DNA of 31,283 bases, from assembly GCA_002448395.1 (NCBI GenBank), contig DJXS01000024.1, forward strand, positions 1 to 31,283, in the 5' to 3' direction. Source of the DNA: Lachnospiraceae bacterium UBA6998 (GTDB lineage: Bacteria; Bacillota; Clostridia; Lachnospirales; Lachnospiraceae). Of the stretch, positions 7,196 through 15,128 are shown piece after piece (the stretch's first letter is position 1; the number at the start of each line of letters is the position of its first letter). The notes beneath the pieces are model-generated. The model saw nothing but the letters and a program-made list of their open reading frames with translations, did no database searches and was not told the origin of the DNA. The translations under genes and the position numbers were made by a program.

Positions 7196-8610
7196 TTCTT
7201 AAAGAGCTCCTCTGTCTCAGTCCAAAGATCCTCGGCGATATCCTCCCAGCGAAGTTTCTGTGTGTCCAGGGCTTTGATCCCGGCTTTCGTGTATTCCATC
7301 ATTGTCAGCGCCTTGCTCCGCATATCCGTGAGCCCTTCTCTGACATTTTTGCGCACTTTGTTCTCTTCTTCCATAGCCTTTGCGACGATCTTCACCATGT
7401 TGTCCGTCATCTGCTCCTTGCGGTGCGGCATGGCTCCGATCTTATTTCTGGCCAAAATATACTGATAGCGCTCGTACGCTTTCGCCACGCACTCCTCCCA
7501 GGAGAGATAGATCTCGTCCATCGCGTGCTGTCCGACGTCGTGCACGTGGTCCAGGTCGCCGCAGAGCCTCTTTAAGAGTTCCGCCATTGCCTCAGCGGAT
7601 TCCTCAATGATAAATCCGTTGTGGTCATCCGTGATTCCCTCCGCCGCACAGGAATCTTTGATCAGAACGCTTGCAAGTCCGCAGGCTGCCGCCTCGCGCA
7701 CCACAAGGCCGTTGGTGTCGAAGGTCGACGGGAACAGGAAAAGGTCAGCCCTTGTATTCCATGCGCGCAGCGCCTCCCTGTCATAGATCGGTCCTGTGAA
7801 GAAGACCTTGGGAGCACTGCCTCCCATCAATCCCAGTTCCTTCGCTTTATGCTCCAGCACCAGTTGGTCGGGACCTTTGCCGACAAATACCATCCTGAAG
7901 TCCTGTCCGCTGTCCGCAAGGATCTTAAGCGCGTCCAGGATCAGCGGAAGATTCTTATAATTGATGATCCTGCCGACATAAAGGAACATCGGAACGTCCT
8001 CCGGCAGGTCATAGTCGGCCGTCACTTTTTTGACAGTTTCGCTGTCCACCCTGCCTTTGGCAAAGTCCACGCCGTTGTTCATCACACGGTAATCCCCCTG
8101 AAAACCAAGTGCCTTCAGAGACTTTCCCGCGCCGTCGCTGACCGTCCATACTTCATCGCAGGCTTCAATATTACCGACCATAGCTTTGATAGTCTCTTCA
8201 GCGATCAGGTTGATCTTGGCAGCCCTGCGGATGTCGATGTCATACTTCGTGTGATAGGTGAAGACGATCGGCGCGCCGGTCATCTCTCGCACAAGTCTTG
8301 CCACCACCAACGCGGACGCAGGTCCGTGCGCGTGAATGATATCGGGCTTGAACTCGGCCAGCTTCGATACGGCCTTTCCCACCAGAGGGTTGCCGGTCCT
8401 GTATCCGTTTGTCTGCGCCGCAGTGTCAAAACTCGGATAGGCCACAACCTCATACGGATAGTCATCATATTTCCCGTCTGGATACTCGGGAGTGCCGACT
8501 TCGATCTCTGCGCCGTAATCGCGCATCATATAGTCGGCGTAGTTCATCATTACATTTACGACGCCGTCAATGACCGGCGGAAAAGACTCATTTAACAGAC
8601 ATACTTTCAT
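7192..8610 (-). CDS. GT4-family glycosyltransferase
   Basis: Protein of 472 residues with the GT-B fold. The N-terminal acceptor half opens MKVCLLNESFPPVIDGVVNV and includes PDIIHAHGP and FTYHTKYD. The C-terminal nucleotide-sugar half has FLYVGRIINYKNL and FPSTFDTNGLVVREAAACG. In that motif the first acidic residue of the usual E-x7-E is Asp, as in glycolipid-type GT4 enzymes such as diacylglycerol alpha-glucosyltransferases. A 90-residue helical C-terminal tail follows. Likely role: transfer of glucose from UDP-glucose to a lipid or glucan at the cytoplasmic face of the membrane. The 4-base overlap with the GH13 gene suggests a joint role in glucan or glycolipid turnover. GGAGG precedes the ATG closely. 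Confidence 0.85.
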   Translation of the reverse strand: MKVCLLNESFPPVIDGVVNVMMNYADYMMRDYGAEIEVGTPEYPDGKYDDYPYEVVAYPSFDTAAQTNGYRTGNPLVGKAVSKLAEFKPDIIHAHGPASALVVARLVREMTGAPIVFTYHTKYDIDIRRAAKINLIAEETIKAMVGNIEACDEVWTVSDGAGKSLKALGFQGDYRVMNNGVDFAKGRVDSETVKKVTADYDLPEDVPMFLYVGRIINYKNLPLILDALKILADSGQDFRMVFVGKGPDQLVLEHKAKELGLMGGSAPKVFFTGPIYDREALRAWNTRADLFLFPSTFDTNGLVVREAAACGLASVLIKDSCAAEGITDDHNGFIIEESAEAMAELLKRLCGDLDHVHDVGQHAMDEIYLSWEECVAKAYERYQYILARNKIGAMPHRKEQMTDNMVKIVAKAMEEENKVRKNVREGLTDMRSKALTMMEYTKAGIKALDTQKLRWEDIAEDLWTETEELFKK

Positions 8611-8657
8611 TACTTTCCTCCTGCAGGCTTTACTAATGTCTTACCCTTTAGTATAGC

Positions 8658-8687
8658 AAAAAAGACAGGCGCCTGCGCCTGTCTTTT
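8658..8687 (-). terminator. Terminator of the iorA-iorB-paaK operon
   Basis: GACAGGC (8664-8670) pairs with GCCTGTC (8677-8683) around a six-base loop. On the minus strand it is followed by six T. It lies 20 bases after the paaK stop. Transcription of the downstream GT4 gene therefore needs read-through or a promoter in the 50 bases that remain. Confidence 0.85.
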
Positions 8688-8707
8688 CCACTTTATAAAT
8701 TTTCGCT

Positions 8708-9943
8708 TTATTGGAAACGTTCGTCGATGACTCTCTTGGACTTCTTCTCGCTTCTGGGCAGGAAACCGAGTTCCACCACATATACGATAGGCGTGAAACC
8801 GATCTTGCTCTTGACCGCCGCCGCGACCTGCTGCTGCAGAGCCTTGAAGTCGTTGCTGCCGCTGGTCTCGACGTAAATACGCATACTGTCTTTTCCGTCG
8901 AGATGGGAGATGCGGATCTGGTACTCGCTGGAGAGCTCGGGGAAGGTTCCCAGGATCTCTTCGATCTGCTTGGGGAATACGTTGACGCCCTTGATCTTCA
9001 TCATATCGTCGCTTCGGCCGGTGATCACGTCGATGCGCGGGAACTTGCTGCCGCAAGGACACTCGCCCGGAATGATCCTGGACAGGTCGTGAGTGCGGAA
9101 ACGGATGAGCGGCGCGCCTTCCTTGACCAGCGTCGTGATAACGATCTCGCCCCACTCGCCGTCGGGGACATTCTTTCCTGTCGCCGGGTCGATGATCTCC
9201 AGATAGATATAGTCGTCCCAATAGTGCATGCCCGTGTCGTATTTGCAGTTGATGCCGATGCCGGGGCCGTAAATCTCAGTCAGTCCGTAAATATCGTACA
9301 GCTCAATGCCGAGCTCTGTGGAAATGCGCTTGCGCATCTTCTCGCCCCAGCGCTCAGAACCGATGACACCCTTTTTGAGGTGGATCTTGTCCGCGATGCC
9401 GCGCTTTTCGATCTCCTCCGCGAGAAGCAGCGCGTAAGAAGAAGTTGCACACAGAACAGTGGACTTAAGGTCCATCATCATCTGCAGCTGCTTGTTGGTG
9501 TTGCCGGGTCCCATGGGGATCGCCATCGCGCCGAGCTTTTCACAGCCGTTCTGGAAGCCGATGCCTGCTGTCCACAGACCGTAGCCGGGAGTGATATGGA
9601 TCCTGTCCTTATTGGTGATGCCTGCGAATTCATAGCATCTCTTGAACATTTCTCCCCAGTCATCTACGTCCTTGGCGGTATAGGGAATAATGACAGGCAT
9701 TCCCGTTGTGCCGGATGACGAATGGATCCTGACGACCTCATCTTCTTTGCAGGTCATAAGTCCGAGAGGATATGCTTCGCGAAGATCCTGCTTTTCGGAA
9801 AAAGGCAGATTCAGGAAGTCCTCTACACTGCTGACGTGGTCTACGCCCGCCTCTTTGAGGCGTTTTCCGTAGAAATTTTCCGCCGCGATCAGACGCTGGA
9901 TCTGATGATTTACCTGCGCCAACTGTTTTTCATTAATCTGCAT
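8708..9943 (-). CDS. paaK: Phenylacetate-CoA ligase (aryl-acetate CoA ligase)
   Basis: Protein of 411 residues, slightly shorter than aerobic PaaK (about 430) and typical of the form found in anaerobes. It has the AMP-binding P-loop HSSSGTTGMP (near 75-84), the region YDIYGLTEIYGPG, and FRTHDLSR followed by GRSDDMMKIKGVNVFP, the hinge of the adenylating fold. It joins phenylacetate or indoleacetate to CoA with ATP to AMP, in the cytoplasm. The start lies one base after the iorB stop, and the ribosome binding site GGGAGG is inside the end of iorB, so the two are translationally coupled. The context suggests a partner of IorAB, interconverting aryl-acetyl-CoA and the free acid during fermentation of aromatic amino acids. 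Confidence 0.92.
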   Translation of the reverse strand: MQINEKQLAQVNHQIQRLIAAENFYGKRLKEAGVDHVSSVEDFLNLPFSEKQDLREAYPLGLMTCKEDEVVRIHSSSGTTGMPVIIPYTAKDVDDWGEMFKRCYEFAGITNKDRIHITPGYGLWTAGIGFQNGCEKLGAMAIPMGPGNTNKQLQMMMDLKSTVLCATSSYALLLAEEIEKRGIADKIHLKKGVIGSERWGEKMRKRISTELGIELYDIYGLTEIYGPGIGINCKYDTGMHYWDDYIYLEIIDPATGKNVPDGEWGEIVITTLVKEGAPLIRFRTHDLSRIIPGECPCGSKFPRIDVITGRSDDMMKIKGVNVFPKQIEEILGTFPELSSEYQIRISHLDGKDSMRIYVETSGSNDFKALQQQVAAAVKSKIGFTPIVYVVELGFLPRSEKKSKRVIDERFQ

Positions 9944-9944
9944 T

Positions 9945-10526
9945 TTACTTTCCTCCCTTGCTCCAGGATAATGCTTTTTTATTCAGTTCAAGGAACTTCT
10001 CCGGGACTTTCTCCCGGATCGCATTCTCGAGATCGCTCTCATCAAGTCCCAGCTCTCCGCTTCTTAGTGCCGCGCCGAGTAGTACGACGTTCAATACTTT
10101 GGCAGAGCCGAGCTCCTCCGCGGCTTTATCCGCGTCCACTATTGTCAGGTGTTCCACATTGGCTTTAAGATATTCCACCATTGCCTCTGCGTCATACTTC
10201 GACTGACCGATCATCGCGCTTACCGGCATGACCGGTCTGCTGCTGACGACCACTGCTCCTCCCTTTTTCAGGAACGGAAGCTGCCTCACCGTCTCGCCGG
10301 GCTCAAAGCCGATGATCAGGTCGACCCCGCCCTTTCCGATGAGCGGTGAATTGGTCCCTTCTCCGAGCCTTAAGTGGCTGAAAACACTGCCGCCGCGCTG
10401 TGCCATACCAATGGTCTCAGCGGTCTTGATCGGAATATTCTTGTCCATTGCAGCTGTGGCGATCAGCCTCGATGCCAAAATAGTGCCCTGTCCGCCTACT
10501 CCGCACAAAATAATGTTCTTACTCAT
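9945..10526 (-). CDS. iorB: Indolepyruvate ferredoxin oxidoreductase, beta subunit
   Basis: Protein of 193 residues, the normal length for IorB. The N-terminal motif ILCGVGGQGTILASRLIA is the gamma-domain signature of 2-oxoacid:ferredoxin oxidoreductases, and IGMAQRGGSVFSHLR follows. With IorA it converts indolepyruvate, phenylpyruvate or 4-hydroxyphenylpyruvate to the aryl-acetyl-CoA, CO2 and reduced ferredoxin. The gene overlaps the iorA stop by 8 bases, a clear sign of one operon and a fixed subunit ratio. Confidence 0.94.
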   Translation of the reverse strand: MSKNIILCGVGGQGTILASRLIATAAMDKNIPIKTAETIGMAQRGGSVFSHLRLGEGTNSPLIGKGGVDLIIGFEPGETVRQLPFLKKGGAVVVSSRPVMPVSAMIGQSKYDAEAMVEYLKANVEHLTIVDADKAAEELGSAKVLNVVLLGAALRSGELGLDESDLENAIREKVPEKFLELNKKALSWSKGGK

Positions 10527-12405
10527 GACGGCCTCCTTCCGGGTTCACCCCCGCTGTATCATTTTTCATGCCGCCGGAGATCGCCTTTACCGGGCAGAGC
10601 TGCTCGCAGAGCGTGCAGCCCGTGCAGACGGAAGTGTCGATCTTCGCTTTTTTGCCGTCACTGTCAAGAATGATCGCCGGACATCCGAGTTCGCGGATGC
10701 ATTTCCCGCACCCGATGCACTTGTCGGGGTCCACATGGGACCGGCCCTTCGGCTTACTAATCGCTATGCAGGGAGACCTGAAAATGATCGCCTTGACACC
10801 GGGCTCATCCGCCACGCGCTTCACCGTCTCCACGCTCAGAGCGTAATCCAGAGGATCCACTGTCTCCACTACTGTAAGGCCGATGGCTCTGAGAACTCTC
10901 TCGATGCTCACCTTCTCCACGACCTGTCCCATTACCGTGCGTCCGGTGCCAGGATGCGGCTGGTGGCCTGTCATGGCTGTCGTTGAGTTGTCCAGTACGA
11001 TCAGCGTCATGTCCGCCTGATTGTAGAAAGCATTCACTGTGCCCGTGATCCCGGACGCGAAGAATGTGGAGTCTCCCACAAAAGCGAAGCACTTTGTATC
11101 CGGTTCAATATGTCCGACGCCCTGTGCGATCCCGATGCCCGCTCCCATGCAGAGGCAGGTGTCGCACATATCAAGAGGCGCCGCGTTTCCGAGCGTATAG
11201 CATCCGATATCGCCGCAATAGATGGTCTTTTTCCCGCGCATCGCGGCCTTGACCGCATAGAAGGACGCCCTGTGAGGACATCCCGCGCACAGCACCGGCG
11301 GTCTGACGGGCAGCGCCGGAGGCTGCGGAAGTTCCGCCGCTGCAATTTCCTTTGTTCCTTCTGCGGAGTCTTCCTCTTCACTTCTCAAAAACTCTGTGAG
11401 AGCTCCCTTGACGATCTCCATGGAGTTTTCACCCGAGGGCGGGATATCTCCGGTCAGTTTGCCGCGGATCCTTACATCGAGACTGTACTTGCCGCAGACA
11501 TAAGTGAGCGCGCGCTCGATCACAGGATCGAGTTCCTCAATACAGAGCACCTCATCGAGTCCCGCAAGAAATTCCAGCGCCAGCTTCTCAGGGAAGGGAA
11601 ACGGCGTCGCCACTCTAATGACGCGCGCGTTTTTATCGTGCAGGGAATCCAGTGTGTACATGAAATTGACGCCCTGGGTCGCAATACCTTTGCGGCACTT
11701 TGCTGTATCCTCCTCCCGAAGGATCTTGTTGCGGTGATACTCTGAGAAGACATCCTTAAGCTGCGCATTTCTCTTCTCAATCAGCGCATGGTTCTTCACA
11801 GACAGTCTGGGAAAGATTACCCATCGGGAAGGATCTTTCACAAATCCTTCCGGTTTGTTGACATAGTATTCCTCCGGATCCTTGACTTCCAGCGCCTCAT
11901 AGCCGTGATCCACCCTTGTGGTCGCGCGGAAGAATACGGGTGTTCCATATTTTTCCGAGAAGTCAAACGCTTCCTGGATCATCTCATAAGCTTCACTCAC
12001 AGATGACGGATCAAAGACCGGCACTTTGGAGAACATTGCAAACGTGCGCGTATCCTGCTCTGTCTGCGATGAGATCGGACCGGGATCATCCGCCACAAGC
12101 ACTACCATGCCGCCCTTTACGCCGATGTACTCCAGGCTCATAAGGGGATCGGAAGCCACGTTCAGTCCGACCTGCTTCATGGTCACTAATGCCCGCGCGC
12201 CCGCATAAGCCGCACCCGCTGCCACTTCCATGCCTGCCTTCTCATTGATCGACCACTCTACGTATACATTGCCGGGATTCCTCTTAGCGATCGTCTCCAG
12301 CACTTCCGTAGACGGCGTCCCGGGATATCCCGCGACCAGATTCACTCCGGCTGCCAGAGCGCCGAGGGCGATGGCTTCATTTCCCATCAGAAACTCTTTG
12401 TGCAT
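10519..12405 (-). CDS. iorA: Indolepyruvate ferredoxin oxidoreductase, alpha subunit
   Basis: Protein of 628 residues. The N-terminal pyrimidine-binding domain starts MGNEAIALGALAAGVNLVAGYPGTPSTE. The thiamine-diphosphate domain has CAGCPHRASFY, YCGDIGCYTLG and FVGDSTFFASG. The C-terminus carries two 4Fe-4S clusters, CIGCGKCIRELGCP and CTGCTLCEQLCP. The first cluster has three residues between its third cysteine and the last (CIRELGC) instead of the usual spacing, as is common in IorA. The enzyme works in the cytoplasm and feeds electrons to ferredoxin. It is first in the operon with iorB and paaK. GAGG precedes the ATG. Confidence 0.95.
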   Translation of the reverse strand: MHKEFLMGNEAIALGALAAGVNLVAGYPGTPSTEVLETIAKRNPGNVYVEWSINEKAGMEVAAGAAYAGARALVTMKQVGLNVASDPLMSLEYIGVKGGMVVLVADDPGPISSQTEQDTRTFAMFSKVPVFDPSSVSEAYEMIQEAFDFSEKYGTPVFFRATTRVDHGYEALEVKDPEEYYVNKPEGFVKDPSRWVIFPRLSVKNHALIEKRNAQLKDVFSEYHRNKILREEDTAKCRKGIATQGVNFMYTLDSLHDKNARVIRVATPFPFPEKLALEFLAGLDEVLCIEELDPVIERALTYVCGKYSLDVRIRGKLTGDIPPSGENSMEIVKGALTEFLRSEEEDSAEGTKEIAAAELPQPPALPVRPPVLCAGCPHRASFYAVKAAMRGKKTIYCGDIGCYTLGNAAPLDMCDTCLCMGAGIGIAQGVGHIEPDTKCFAFVGDSTFFASGITGTVNAFYNQADMTLIVLDNSTTAMTGHQPHPGTGRTVMGQVVEKVSIERVLRAIGLTVVETVDPLDYALSVETVKRVADEPGVKAIIFRSPCIAISKPKGRSHVDPDKCIGCGKCIRELGCPAIILDSDGKKAKIDTSVCTGCTLCEQLCPVKAISGGMKNDTAGVNPEGGRHE

Positions 12406-12425
12406 GTTTATTACCTCTTTATTGT

Positions 12426-12468
12426 GTCATTTCTTTGAATATGCCGTATATCGAGTCATTTCTCTGAA
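12426..12468. repeat. 14-base direct repeat upstream of iorA
   Basis: GTCATTTCTTTGAA (12426-12439) and GTCATTTCTCTGAA (12455-12468) differ at one base and are spaced 29 bases apart. They start about 20 bases upstream of the iorA start codon, so they would lie in the promoter or early leader. A regulator binding site is plausible but not shown. Confidence 0.4.
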
Positions 12469-12842
12469 AGTTTAATTCGCATAACAGATACACTTTACCA
12501 CATTAACGTGCGGGATACAAATTCTTCTTGGTTTCTTCCTTTTTAATCCTTTCAGGGCTGCTGCTTCCGGTCGGTTGGTCCTCCGTCTTATCGGTTGGGC
12601 ACAGAATGCATGTTTTCGGTAAGCATACACAACAATATTGTCTGAATGGAGCATTTCGAGTCCAAAAAATAGCTTGTTATCAATATTTTGCTTATAAAAT
12701 ATCAGTAATCCATTTGATTTAGGCACAAAAAGCATGATTTAGTCACCTATGCCCAACAGCATTGTGTATAAATTCCAAATTCAGCTTTTTATGCCCAACC
12801 CTTTCAGAATGCTTGTTATGCAGTGATTTCCAAAGGAAATAT

Positions 12843-12997
12843 CGCGAAGCAATGAGCCATGCCGACATGCACCCACCCTTCGGGCGGGCACATGTCGCGG
12901 CATTCGCCGTATGTGTCCAGAAAAGCATAGCCCCGACCGTGAGCAAGCTCCCGTCGGTTCTATGCTTTTCTGTCCACGCATGGCTCATTGCTTCGCG
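12843..12997. repeat. Large inverted-repeat element with two inner hairpins
   Basis: A perfect 20-bp outer stem pairs 12843-12862 with 12978-12997; the core arm is GCGAAGCAATGAGCCATGC. It encloses two further hairpins. One has arms CGACATG/CATGTCG (12863-12869 and 12891-12897). The other has arms CAGAAAAGCATAG/CTATGCTTTTCTG (12918-12930 and 12960-12972), with CCGAC/GTCGG inside it. The whole is a three-way junction, on either strand. It sits in the 830-base gene-free gap between iorA and kdgK. It may be a miniature mobile element or a structured RNA. I see no target-site duplication and no gene in it. The rest of the gap (12470-12840) is AT-rich with no gene visible. Confidence 0.75.
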
Positions 12998-12999
12998 CA

Positions 13000-13022
13000 A
13001 GAAAAAGAGGCGCTCCCGCGCC
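13000..13022 (-). terminator. Terminator-like hairpin beside the large inverted repeat
   Basis: GGCGC and GCGCC pair around a four-base loop (13009-13022). On the minus strand the tail is TCTTTTTCTT. A minus-strand transcript entering from kdgK, or from the possible promoter near 13190, would stop here, before the large inverted repeat. Confidence 0.5.
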
Positions 13023-13189
13023 ACACCGCAGTGTGTCGTGAAAACGCCCCCTTTTCCGCTATCAAGGAGTCACATATTATGTATAGGCTCACCTTGCAGA
13101 GAATCCCCCTCTCTGCAGATGTACCACATAACCGGATTCTTTAATGCCCGTTTGCCGGGCTGCCGCAACAGTTTGTGCTGCTTCTTTCT

Positions 13190-13217
13190 ATTATACACAA
13201 TTTTGGGGAAAAATCAG
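13190..13217 (-). promoter_or_regulatory. Possible minus-strand promoter downstream of kdgK
   Basis: On the minus strand, CTGATT (13217-13212) and TATAAT (13195-13190) are separated by 16 bases. It lies just after the kdgK stop and points into the structured region 13183-12840. The -10 is a consensus; the -35 is moderate. Confidence 0.35.
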
Positions 13218-13232
13218 CATTCCTATGACGGA

Positions 13233-14330
13233 TTATCTCTTAACTCTTGCGCCTGCGCCGCCCATGATGCCTTCAACTTCATCAACGGTAGCCATGGAAG
13301 TGTCACCGGGTGTTGTCATAGCGAGTGCGCCGTGAGCTGCACCGTAGTTGACAGCCTTCTCGGGATCGCCGGTTGTCATCAGGCCATATACAAAGCCGGA
13401 AGCGAAGGAATCGCCGCCGCCTACGCGGTCCATGATCTCAAGTCCGTTGTATTCCTTGGACATGTAGATCTCGCCGTCTGCCCAGCACATTGCCTTCCAG
13501 TCATTAACGGTAGCGGTCTTAACTGTACGAAGAGTAGTTGCAACAGCCTTGAAGTTGGGATATGTCTTGGCTGCTTCGCCGATCATCTTCTTGTATCCTT
13601 CGATATTGAGTTCCTTGAGGTTCTCATCGTTGCCTTCGATCTTGAAGCCGAGGCATGCAGTGAAGTCTTCCTCGTTGCCGATCATGACGTCGACATACTT
13701 GGCAACTTCCCTGTTAACTTCCTGAGCCTTCTTGAGGCCGCCGATCGCGCTCCACATGGAAGGACGATAGTTCAAGTCGTAGGAAATGAATGTGCCGTAC
13801 TTCTTAGCAGTCTTGCATGCCGCGATAACGGTCTCGCATGCCTGCTCGGAAAGAGCCGCATAGATACCGCCGGTGTGCATCCAGCGAACACCGAGTGTGC
13901 CAAAGATGTACTCGAAATCAAAATCTTCAGGTGTAGCCTGGGAAATAGCGGTGTTTGCTCTGTCGGAGCAGCCCGTAGCGCCGCGGATGCCGAAGCCTCT
14001 CTCTGTGAAGTTAAGGCCGTTTCTGCAGATCCTGCCGATACCGTCGGTCTTCTTCCAATAGATCAGGTCTGTGCTGACGCCGCCCTGCTCGATGAAATCC
14101 TTCATCAGCTTGCCGACTTCGTTGTCAGCGAAAGCAGTGATAACAGCAGTGTTCATGCCGAAGCACTTGTGCAGGCCGCGGATAACGTTGTACTCGCCGC
14201 CGCCTTCCCATGCGCGGAAAGAACGTGCTGTGCGGATGCGTCCCTCACCGGGATCAAGGCGGAGCATTACTTCGCCAAGGCTGACTGCGTCAAACTTATA
14301 GGTTCCCTCGGGTTTAAGGTCAAATTTCAT
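13233..14330 (-). CDS. kdgK: 2-keto-3-deoxygluconate kinase (PfkB family)
   Basis: Protein of 365 residues in the PfkB/ribokinase fold. The N-terminal substrate region has LGEVMLRLDPGEG and GGGEYNVIRGL. The C-terminal motif DRVGGGDSFASGFVYG contains the anion hole and catalytic aspartate near residue 307. It should phosphorylate 2-keto-3-deoxygluconate to KDPG in the cytoplasm. It follows eda by 30 bases with GGAGGG before its ATG, so kinase and aldolase form one operon that completes the lower KDG route to pyruvate and glyceraldehyde-3-phosphate. The family also holds other sugar kinases; the eda partner is the main argument for this substrate. Confidence 0.9.
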   Translation of the reverse strand: MKFDLKPEGTYKFDAVSLGEVMLRLDPGEGRIRTARSFRAWEGGGEYNVIRGLHKCFGMNTAVITAFADNEVGKLMKDFIEQGGVSTDLIYWKKTDGIGRICRNGLNFTERGFGIRGATGCSDRANTAISQATPEDFDFEYIFGTLGVRWMHTGGIYAALSEQACETVIAACKTAKKYGTFISYDLNYRPSMWSAIGGLKKAQEVNREVAKYVDVMIGNEEDFTACLGFKIEGNDENLKELNIEGYKKMIGEAAKTYPNFKAVATTLRTVKTATVNDWKAMCWADGEIYMSKEYNGLEIMDRVGGGDSFASGFVYGLMTTGDPEKAVNYGAAHGALAMTTPGDTSMATVDEVEGIMGGAGARVKR

Positions 14331-14360
14331 TCTGCTTCCCTCCTAAATATTAGCGACTGA

Positions 14361-14999
14361 TCAGCCGCGGATTTCCTTAACGATTGCTGCTGCCTCTGCT
14401 ACCAGAGCCTTGATCTCGTCGAACTTGCCTTCCTTCACCAGCTTGTTCGGAACCATCCAGCTGCCGCCGCAAGCTACGATCCTGTCATATGCAAGATAAT
14501 CTCTTACGTTGTTGGCGTTGATGCCGCCGGTGGGCATGAAGCTCAGGTTTACATAAGGAGCTGCGACAGCCTTGATCATCTTGAGGCCGCCTGCGGGCTC
14601 AGCGGGGAAGAACTTGACAAAGTCAAGACCGAGAGCAATAGCCTGCTCCATCTCGCTGGGAGTCTGTGTGCCGGGAGTTACCGGAATACCTTTATCCAGG
14701 CAATATTTTACGACTTCCGGATTGAGACCGGGGCTTACGATAAACTTAGCGCCGCATTCTACTGCGCGGTCGACCTGCTCAGTGGTCAGAACTGTTCCTG
14801 CGCCGACAAGGATCTCAGGAAATTCCTCAACCATATTCTTAATCACATCTGCCGCTGCTGCGGTACGGAATGTAACCTCTGCGCAGGGAAGACCGCCCTC
14901 TACGAGTGCCTTAGCAAGAGGTGCTGCGTCCTTCGCATCATCCAATACAACTACGGGAACAATACCAATTTTTCTGAATTCAGCCTTAAAATCTTTCAT
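14361..14999 (-). CDS. eda: KDPG/KHG aldolase
   Basis: Protein of 212 residues with the ATG at 14999, the expected size. The frame is open up to 15116, but those upstream codons encode promoter DNA and AAAGGAG lies 12 bases before this ATG. Class I aldolase residues are visible: Glu41 in CAEVTFRT, the Schiff-base lysine Lys129 in DFVKFFPAE, plus GAGTVLT and MPTGGI for phosphate binding. It splits 2-keto-3-deoxy-6-phosphogluconate into pyruvate and glyceraldehyde-3-phosphate, and may also cleave 4-hydroxy-2-oxoglutarate. It is upstream of kdgK in the same operon. Its promoter and a direct repeat are at 15052-15113. Confidence 0.94.
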   Translation of the reverse strand: MKDFKAEFRKIGIVPVVVLDDAKDAAPLAKALVEGGLPCAEVTFRTAAAADVIKNMVEEFPEILVGAGTVLTTEQVDRAVECGAKFIVSPGLNPEVVKYCLDKGIPVTPGTQTPSEMEQAIALGLDFVKFFPAEPAGGLKMIKAVAAPYVNLSFMPTGGINANNVRDYLAYDRIVACGGSWMVPNKLVKEGKFDEIKALVAEAAAIVKEIRG

Positions 15000-15051
15000 T
15001 TTGCTATACATCTCCTTTTTACTTGCAGCTGATGTGCCTAAAACTAATACT

Positions 15052-15080
15052 ATTTTATCCTTTACTTTTTGAGTTGTACA
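15052..15080 (-). promoter_or_regulatory. Promoter of eda-kdgK
   Basis: On the minus strand, TGTACA (15080-15075) and TAAAAT (15057-15052) are spaced 17 bases. The -35 matches the consensus at only four of six positions, which fits a promoter that needs an activator. The start codon is about 50 bases downstream of the -10. Confidence 0.55.
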
Positions 15081-15113
15081 TAGACAAGTTCGAACAATAA
15101 ATGGACAAGTTCG
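15080..15113. repeat. 13-base direct repeat with 21-base period upstream of the eda promoter
   Basis: ATAGACAAGTTCG (15080-15092) and ATGGACAAGTTCG (15101-15113) match at 12 of 13 positions. They are 21 bases apart, two helical turns, and the first copy touches the -35. This is the geometry of AraC-family activator half-sites. The AraC gene lies upstream on the same strand. Confidence 0.6.
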
Positions 15114-15128
15114 CAAAAAGTCCTTAAA

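Noticed and set aside
6299..7465. Long plus-strand frame (388 aa)
   Set aside because: It lies antisense to the GH13 and GT4 genes, which have full catalytic motifs. The composition is that of a mirror frame.
12743..13024. 93-codon minus-strand frame across the folded element
   Set aside because: It reads straight through both arms of the inverted repeat, so the arms yield related peptide pieces; this is a property of the repeat, not evidence of a protein.
12762..14360. A 532-codon open frame on the plus strand
   Set aside because: It runs antisense through kdgK and across the folded element, begins with TTG without a ribosome binding site, and shows no domain pattern. kdgK on the other strand is convincing.
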